NCBI GenBank assembly: GCA_020912385.1
Contig: CP087218.1
Coordinates: 124,001 to 188,000 of the forward strand
Direction of reading: 5' to 3'
From: Neofusicoccum parvum
Lineage: Eukaryota > Ascomycota > Dothideomycetes > Botryosphaeriales > Botryosphaeriaceae
DNA length: 64,000 bases
The notes below the pieces were generated by a model, which searched no databases, was not told the origin of the DNA, and was given only the letters and a program-made list of their open reading frames with translations. The translations under genes were made by a program, and so were the position numbers. Shown here one piece after another: positions 58,401 to 64,000 of the stretch. Numbering within the stretch: the stretch's first letter is position 1; each line of letters starts with the position of its first letter.

Positions 58401-58648
58401 GGACCAATCACCCCCCAGTCATCCCATCCAGTGGACATAAACCCAACCCTTCGCCGTCCTCCCCTTTGCTCCCCCACCATCAACTCTGTTCTCCAAGGAT
58501 ATATAAGTTTTTTAACCATCCCACCAAGCCAGTCGCAAAAATAAAAAACACCAAAGCACACTTATTTCGACGAATGGTTGTTCTTTTCCCCAAGCCTAAT
58601 AACACCCAAAGGATTTCCTAGCAGCAGTCGTCACCCGTATAACTTCAT
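55429..58648. other. Intergenic with possible decayed coding region
   Basis: 3.2 kb between the membrane-protein gene (+) and RNA1 (-), which converge. Apart from the protein-like fragments at 56647-57985, the sequence is AT-rich with no supported gene. Confidence 0.55.
56647..57985 (+). pseudogene. Protein-like fragments in shifting frames; decayed gene or unresolved exons
   Basis: Successive plus-strand stretches read like real protein but change frame. 56647-56769 opens MITTTGLLDTPQALAKWLRL. 56772-56985 contains EAVLAQEVVIMHGK and SIDYLLEEGLWEMNVF. About 56987-57163 contains DIKCTKCNVTRRESLYRIW, a CxxC pair. 57370-57534 contains RLDWEYRCRTFAQEVHQ, and 57590-57985 contains FDSWFIALDTEKYSSLP. 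The last two join cleanly through a canonical intron (donor GTATGT, branch CTGACTAAT, acceptor GGCAG, 57535-57589), which argues that at least this part was a gene. The earlier frame changes have no acceptable intron, which suggests frameshifts. No family is recognised; a chance origin cannot be excluded. Confidence 0.35.
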
Positions 58649-59991
58649 TTACAATCCCGTCTTGCCGAGCAGGTCGGCCAGCTGGTCGACGCTCTTGTCC
58701 TCCTTCTGGCTGACGTTCTGCGCCTCCGCCTCGTCCGCCTTCTCGAGCACCTTCTCCTTCTTCTCCTCTTCCTCTTCTTCCTCCTCCTCCTCTTCCTCCT
58801 CCTCGTCGTCCAGCTCGTCCAGCTCGTCGAGCCCGAACTCGTAGCCCTCCTTGAGGCTCTTGACGAACGTCGGGTCGGCCTCCTCCTGACGCGCCGCGAA
58901 GGCTTCCTGCAGGCGCTCGACGCTCTCGTCGTCCTCGGCGAACTTGTTGCCGTTGACCTCGAGGCGCCTCAGCTTCGGCAGGGCCGTCTCGCTCGCATCG
59001 GCGAGGCCCTTGAGCCCAGCAGCGTTCATGTCGTTGTACTGGATGCGCACGATCTCCAGCTCCTTATTCTTCCCCTGCTGCAGCGCCTTGCCGAGCAGCA
59101 AGCTGCCCTTGGCCTGCAGGAAGCAGTCGCTCACGCCCAGCTCGCGCAGGTGGGGGAAGCCGGCGACGATGTCGGCGAGCGCGCGGGCGCCGGCGGTGGT
59201 GAAGGTGTTGTCCTGCAGGTCGAGCACGCGCAGCTGCGCCTGGTGCGCCAGGCCGTGCCGCAGCAGGTGCGTCATGCCCTCCTGCCGGATGCCGTTCTGC
59301 ACCATCTTGATCTCGCGCACGTGCGTGTGCTTGGCGTACGCCCGCGCCCACGCCTCCATCGACCCGTTCTCCAGCCGGTTGCGCCCGCAGATGACCGTCT
59401 CCAGGTGCGGCACGTCGGCCGCCGCGTCGGCCGCGCGCGCCGCCTCCTTCTTGTCGGCGAGCGCCGACAGCGCGTCCGCAATCAGCGTGCCGGCGGCCGG
59501 GCCCAGGCCGTTGTTGTTCAGGTACAGATGGCGCAGCGGGGTGTGGGCGGAAAGGAAGGAGACGAGCGGGGCCTGGGTATTGAGGCCGAAGGCGTTGTCG
59601 GAGAGGTCGACCGTCTCGAGCTTGGGCAGCGAGAGCAGGGCGGTGAGCAGGCTGTCGAGGGCGGGCGGGATCTCGGAGAGCAGGCGCGAGGTGAAGATGT
59701 CGGCGAAGTTGGCGACCTAGCGGAGTGGACGAAGTGTTAGCGCCGCCGCACGAGGCGCCGAGGGAGTTCGGGGCGCCGAGAAAGGGGAGAGAACGGTACC
59801 TTGAGGTTCTTCTTGGTCTCCAGCACCTTGGCCAGGGCCTCAGAGGCGCCTATGCCGAGGGTGTTGCCGACAAAGACGACCTCCTCGACGTCGGGGTTGT
59901 CCTGCAGCGGCTGGATGTGCGGCTCGATGTCCTCGGCGGTGGTGAGCTTCAGGCCCTTGCCCTCCAGGGAGAAAAGCTTGGGGTTCGCCAT
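58649..59991 (-). CDS. rna1: Ran GTPase-activating protein (RanGAP, Rna1)
   Basis: Two exons, 59991-59800 and 59716-58649, with an 83-bp intron (donor GTACCG, branch GCTAAC, acceptor CGCTAG); 419 residues. The start MANPKLFSLEGKGLKL is typical of the family. Leucine-rich repeats run from about 30 to 340 (VVFVGNTLGIGASEAL; TVDLSDNAFGLNTQAP; HLYLNNNGLGPAAG; RVLDLQDNTFTTAG; RRLEVNGNKF). At the start of exon 2, NFADIFTSRLLSEIPPAL carries R75, matching the conserved arginine (R74 in fission yeast Rna1) that is important for activity. The tail has a run of about 17 glutamates followed by a Lys/Glu stretch, the acidic domain expected of RanGAP. It stimulates Ran-GTP hydrolysis in the cytoplasm and so powers nuclear transport. 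It is complete. Confidence 0.94.
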
Positions 59992-60289
59992 GATCGGCTG
60001 CGGTTCGGCTGGTGGTGTGCAGAGTCGCGCGTAAAAAATAATGTGCGGGTGCTGATGATCGGCGGAGAAAGAGAGTGTTGTGGAGGGGCAGTGATGTTTT
60101 CGTCGACGGCGGTCCCTGCGCGCGGCCCTGCAAGAGCGCCTGGCGCCCGTGCGTGCCTGCATCGGCGAATGCCCGCACTCTCTCCCGACCGCCTTGGCGC
60201 TGGCGCTGATGACATGAGCCGCCCGTTGATTTCTAAGTCCCGGTCCCTACGCTCTGCCCTCGGCATCCACCACCCACCACGCAAGCACC
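59992..60289. promoter_or_regulatory. Divergent promoter shared by RNA1 and COX17
   Basis: Only 298 bp separate the two start codons, which are in head-to-head orientation. No TATA box is seen on either side, as is common for housekeeping genes; the region must contain both transcription starts. Confidence 0.6.
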
Positions 60290-60630
60290 ATGAGCTCAAT
60301 GCAGGCCGGTATGCTGTCCTCGCTGTCGCTGCCATTGCGCGCTCCGCTGACACTCCTCCAGCACCCGCAACTTCCGCCAACCTCGGCGCAGACCTCAAGC
60401 CCGCGGGCTCCGCCGCCGCGAAGCCAAAGGTGCGTCGATGGCGTGCTGCAACCTTTCACAGCGCATAATTCTGACAACCCCCTGCACAGCCCTGCTGTGT
60501 CTGCAAGGACGAAAAGGCCGCCCGCGACGAGTGCATGCTCTTCTCCAACAGCGACAACGCCCAGGAAGCCTGCAAGGACATGGTCTCCAAGTACAAGGCC
60601 TGCATGGCCGGGTACGGTTTCAACATATAG
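60290..60630 (+). CDS. cox17: Mitochondrial copper chaperone Cox17
   Basis: Three exons, 60290-60308, 60362-60429 and 60490-60630, with introns of 53 bp (GTATGC, branch GCTGAC) and 60 bp (GTGCGT, branch CTGACA, acceptor TGCACAG); total 228 nt, 75 residues. The short first exon gives MSSMQA, and the joins restore AAPATSAN and KPKPCCVCKDEK. Copper-binding KPCCVC is followed by a twin CX9C helical hairpin (CKDEKAARDEC and CKDMVSKYKAC) and the family ending MAGYGFNI. Cox17 carries Cu(I) in the intermembrane space to Sco1 and Cox11 for cytochrome c oxidase assembly and is imported by the Mia40 disulfide relay. The 19-bp first exon and two introns in so small a gene make it easy to miss. It converges on ALG6 with 220 bp between stops. 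Confidence 0.94.
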
Positions 60631-60850
60631 CTTGGACAATCGGGACGACGGACATGGCGTTGGACATGGAGCATAATTCACACTGCATCAACAAGGAGCA
60701 TTGATCTAATCTACCTTTTTTTCTGTGTACTTTTCTGTAGGGATATTGTACGACACTCTCCACTCGAGGCGCTGTTTCCCTAGAACCATAACAATGGGTA
60801 TCTTTTTGGCCTCTGTTTGTACATTCAAGAAAGAGAGTAACGACTCTCAT

Positions 60851-62701
60851 CTACTGCGTCTTCTTCCATTCGTCCACTCTGACTGCCATCTTGAAGTCCT
60901 TGATCAGGTGGAACAAGCACCACAGATAGCAGACGTAGAATCCAGGTGCTCCGACCAACACATTCGCCACCACCCACAGATCCGGTTTTCCTTCAGGAGT
61001 TGGCACGAATGCCTCTACAAAGTGCCAGCCAATCATGGCTGTGTATAGGCCGGCGTGGATCAGTTTCTCAAGGATGCTCAACCGTCCAGGAACATCGTTG
61101 CGGAATATCGACAGCGAGGTTGGAGGCAGGCCAAGCAGATACGCCCAGAGAAGAGTGAGGATGAAGTAGGGCATGCTCAGCTCGTCCCGCTTGAGGAGAG
61201 GGTACATTGTCCAAGCTCCTAGAAGGTTAGCCAACCCAACCCATGCACGCGCCAACGGGAGCATTCCGCTGCGGGTGCCAAGGAGAAGTGTCATCGGCAG
61301 CAGGGGAAGTAGGACATTCTTCTCATGCACCTGGTAGGAGAAGAGAAAGAATCCCCAAGAGGTGGCGGCGAAGGCAAGCGGGAGAAGCTCCTTCCGTGGT
61401 TTAACGAGGAGTGCCATGCATGGGCCAAATATGTGAGCTCCTGTCAATGCCAATGCTCCAACCTGGAGTTTCTCGGACGGATACTGGTGTAGTTTATGGA
61501 ACGTGTGGATGGCGCACCACACGTTCGCAACCTTGTCCTCGAACAATCCGCGAGCGAAAGGAAAAACGCGGTGGACAGATTGGGCAAGTACTACAAGGAC
61601 AGGGTAGTACCATGACTTCTCATCGATAGGAACCGGCAGTTTCGAAAGCAGCGGAGGCGCAGGCAGGTCGTGGACAGGCAGGCCGCGATACCAGTCATAG
61701 ACGGCCCCGAGAACGAGCGGTGCGTATAGGACAGCAAAGGAGGCAACTGTGACCAGGGCAATTCCAAGGAAACGCGGGATGTTGATTCGTGGCGAGAAGC
61801 AGACTCCAAGAAGGTATGCAAAAACAGCCGGAGCGTAGAAAAGGGCCATTTGCTTGAATCCAAGTGCACCGACAAAAAACACGCAGCTCCACATCAGGCG
61901 ACCGGCAATCATACTCGACATGCTTGCCAAGACTAACCCAAGCATCACGGTATTGTACTGAAAGTGTCCATGGTCGATGAGAATGGAGCCCGGTTGCATG
62001 AGAATGGCCACCAGAGCAATGGAGTATTCCCAGGTGTTGACCTCTTGCAGGCGGGAGTAGCGGCGGAGACAGATGACGACGGCAGGGATGTAGACAAGAT
62101 ACTCGGAGATGAAGACGGTGGCGCGCATGAATATCTTCAGCGTCGGATCATCGAGGCCGCGAGACGTATGGAGGGCGAACCAAAGCGGCTCGATGTAGTG
62201 ACCACTGCCGAAATCAGCACGAAGTTGAGACATGACCTCGTATGACCTACATCTTGCCCAAAACCCAACTATGGTATGCCGTCAAAGGAGGGTAGTCGAG
62301 ACCCCACCATTCGAGGTCATGGAAGTACCATTGGCTCACTGGAAGGTGGGCGGTGATTTCCAGCCAGTGCCTTTGGGCCTCGAAGTCTCCATGCATCGGC
62401 GGCTTTTGGTAGCCTGCGTACCGTCAACGAGCTGTCAAGCATACACAGAGGTTCAGTACGAACCAGAATAGCCCCAAAATGCCGTGGCCCATCTGAACAA
62501 GCCAACGGCAATCAGGATCAGCGGCAACACCACCCATTGCGAGACTGTCCCCTTGGCCGGCCAAAGGAACGCCACGAGTGGGAACGCGGGTTTGGCGATG
62601 CCATCCTCGGGGTTCACGATGACGGTACCATGGCGAGGGTTGGCGAGGATGCCGGAATCACCCTTCTTCTTCTTCCGGGGCTTGTGTGTTGGAGTTGACA
62701 T
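60851..62701 (-). CDS. alg6: Dolichyl-P-Glc:Man9GlcNAc2-PP-dolichol alpha-1,3-glucosyltransferase
   Basis: Three exons, 62701-62464, 62413-62251 and 62204-60851, with introns of 50 bp (weak donor GTTCGT, acceptor ACGCAG) and 46 bp (GTAGGT, branch GCTGAT, acceptor GGCAG); total 1755 nt, 584 residues. The joins rebuild [21 protein letters not shown] and [19 protein letters not shown], both matching the family. [13 protein letters not shown] and [16 protein letters not shown] are the lumenal catalytic loop motifs; IDHGHFQYN distinguishes Alg6 from Alg8, which has a VDHIHFQYN-like form. About ten or more transmembrane helices follow, including the late [15 protein letters not shown] block. The N-terminus is basic ([10 protein letters not shown]). 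The enzyme adds the first glucose to the lipid-linked oligosaccharide in the ER, required for efficient N-glycan transfer. The gene is intact. Confidence 0.94.
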
Positions 62702-63698
62702 GGCGAAGACGCGATGGTTAATTGAGGGGCATGGCGCGGAGCTCCGGGCAGCGACGCGTGAAGTCCTAGGTGGCCGCAGAGCTGTCTCGGGGGAAGTGCG
62801 GAAGCTACGAGTCAACACGCGTTACCGCCCTCCCGCCTATCGAACGCGAGGAGAACGCGAACATCACAGCAGAACAGCTGAGTTCGACTATGGGCAGTTC
62901 GCACATTTGTCCAGACACAAACAGACTTGACACCCAGTGCCAGATCTATCAGGATGAATGCCTCACAGCCCTGTGAGGTTATGCCTGTCGGTCGTGCTGG
63001 TAGAGTTACGCGTGCCAGCCGTTGACTGCCCGTTCCGGCCTCATGATTCAGGCATAACGCTTCCCCCGATAGGACTAGCGCCGAAAACCCTGCGGCGGTA
63101 GAGTCTGCGGCCGATGGGGGAGCTTGGGCCACCCAGAACTTTTTGCGATAGAAAAAGTTCGCCGCGCGCCAGCCACTCTCTCCCGCACCTTCGTCTTGTT
63201 CTTCGCCGCACATCACCAACTTCTCGCTCCAGAGCGCGAAGCATTCATTTGAGGGCATTTCGATCAGCGATCGAAACACTACAGTGGGCTTTTGATCCAA
63301 ACACATCTCGGTTCGTGGGCTACTTCCATCCTTGTGGGCTTATCGCGCTGTTCAGAGTGGGCGCGCAAGGGAGAAATTCTCTGTGGGCTGTTGACTTCAG
63401 TGGGCTTTTGATTCGCGACCGCGTCTCGGCTCTTGTGGGAACACGCCGCCTTGACTGTCGCTCTGTGGGCTTGTGGGCTTGAGGGTTCCATCCGCTCCGA
63501 GCGGACTCGAGGGCTGTGGGCTTTGCGCACGTTTGAGAGATCCTGATGAAAAGCTGTTCCCATCGCGCCACTGTTGGCACAAGATCTCTGAGGGCCGTCG
63601 GCTTGAGCGCGTTCACTCGCGTGCTTCCTTTTCGCTCATCTTCCGTCTTGCTGCTCCCGCTGACCGTTTCTACTCCAGAATAACCATCCACCCTCGCA
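62702..63698. other. Intergenic, divergent promoter region with repeated motif
   Basis: 1 kb between ALG6 (-) and the Gar2/Nsr1-like gene (+). It contains the GTGGGCT array at 63284-63522. A CTGAC...CTCCAG signal just before 63681 resembles an intron 3' end and could mark a 5'-UTR intron, but no convincing donor was found. Confidence 0.55.
63284..63522 (+). repeat. Eight copies of GTGGGCT upstream of the Gar2/Nsr1-like gene
   Basis: Exact copies start at 63284, 63315, 63334, 63383, 63400, 63465, 63473 and 63516, all on the plus strand. Six of the eight continue as GTGGGCTT. Two of them extend to CAGTGGGCTTTTGAT. The last copy lies 177 bp before the ATG. Confidence 0.8.
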
Positions 63699-64000
63699 AT
63701 GGCCAAGGTCAAGGCTACGAAGCCCACCAAGGGCGCCTCTAAGGCTGAGACTCCTAAGAAGGTCGCCGCCGTCAAGGAGGGCCGCGTCACTAAGGCTTCT
63801 CAGACCCCCAAGTCGAAGGCCAAGGAGACTGCTAAGGCTGCCGCCTCGAAGTCCGACAAGAAGAGCAAGAAGGCGAAGGCGCCCACGCCTGAGCCCGAGT
63901 CCGACAGCGACGAGGAGATGACCAGCGATAGCTCTGCCAGCAGCGACAGCGAGTCTGACTCTGACTCGTCTGCTTCCGAGGTTGAGAGCAAGCCTACGCC
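63699..64000 (+). CDS. Nucleolin/Gar2/Nsr1-like nucleolar protein (5' part)
   Basis: Starts at 63699 in good context (CGCAATGGC) and stays open to the window end, about 100 residues. It opens MAKVKATKPTKGASKAE and continues Lys/Ala/Ser/Thr-rich; from about residue 64 it alternates acidic-serine runs (PEPESDSDEEM, SDSESDSDSSASEVESKP). Basic Ala/Lys sequence followed by repeated Ser-acidic blocks is the N-terminal signature of nucleolin-class proteins (fission yeast Gar2, budding yeast Nsr1), which then have two RRM domains and an RGG tail involved in pre-rRNA processing. Those domains would lie beyond the window, so the call rests on composition only. Other acidic-Ser nucleolar proteins such as Srp40/Nopp140 are alternatives. 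Confidence 0.6.
   Translation, partial: MAKVKATKPTKGASKAETPKKVAAVKEGRVTKASQTPKSKAKETAKAAASKSDKKSKKAKAPTPEPESDSDEEMTSDSSASSDSESDSDSSASEVESKPT

Noticed and set aside
1..64000. tRNA and 5S rRNA genes
   Set aside because: I scanned both strands by eye for B-box-like GGTTCGANNCC words and the fungal 5S core and found none convincing; a dedicated scan could still find one.
1..64000. CRISPR arrays and insertion sequences
   Set aside because: Spliceosomal introns and fungal gene families show a eukaryotic nuclear genome; no array or transposase gene was seen.

Overview
The window is nuclear DNA of a filamentous ascomycete (Pezizomycotina). The class Dothideomycetes is a reasonable guess, but nothing here fixes the order. 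Support comes from GC-rich exons, rare introns of about 46-116 bp with GTRNGY-type donors and a CTRAY-like branch site close to the acceptor, fungal-only protein families (Clr5, Zn2Cys6 regulator, Yos9, GPI-anchored Ser/Thr protein) and plant-cell-wall enzymes. Gene models were built by reading both strands, joining exons by splice signals and checking that the summed exon length is a multiple of three. No database search was possible, so family names rest on recognised motifs.

Layout. 0-6 kb: a mini Clr5-domain gene (-), a small secreted eight-cysteine protein (+) followed by two perfect hairpins, and a secreted FAD oxidoreductase (-). 6-14 kb: a PPxY/coiled-coil protein (+) converging on YOS9 (-), then a 1341-residue single-pass membrane protein (-). 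14-24 kb: a Golgi mannosyltransferase of the Mnn10/Mnn11 type (+), a GPI-anchored wall protein (-) and a PHS-family (Git1-like) transporter (-). 26-36 kb: the interstrand cross-link nuclease PSO2/SNM1 (+) and a Zn2Cys6 regulator (+). 36-44 kb: an 8.4 kb stretch with no gene I can support. 44-51 kb: a sugar transporter (+), a pectate lyase (+) and an L-threonine aldolase (+); two 83-bp palindromic elements lie between the last two. 54-64 kb: a single-pass membrane protein of unknown role (+), a decayed or unmodelled coding region (+), RanGAP RNA1 (-) head-to-head with COX17 (+), ALG6 (-), and the 5' end of a gene for a nucleolin/Gar2/Nsr1-like protein (+) that runs off the window. Eight copies of GTGGGCT lie upstream of this last gene.

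How genes may work together. ALG6 (glucosylation of the lipid-linked N-glycan precursor), YOS9 (reading trimmed N-glycans on misfolded ER proteins) and the Mnn10/11-type enzyme (outer-chain mannose in the Golgi) act in successive steps of N-glycoprotein handling, but they are dispersed, so this is not a cluster. The regulator, sugar transporter and pectate lyase share one strand and flank the gene desert; a pectin-use neighbourhood is possible but inferred only from order and family. The least explained signals are the paired 83-bp hairpins at 48.55-48.83 kb, the GTGGGCT array at 63.28-63.52 kb, the tandem hairpins at 2.10-2.16 kb and the protein-like fragments at 56.6-58.0 kb.
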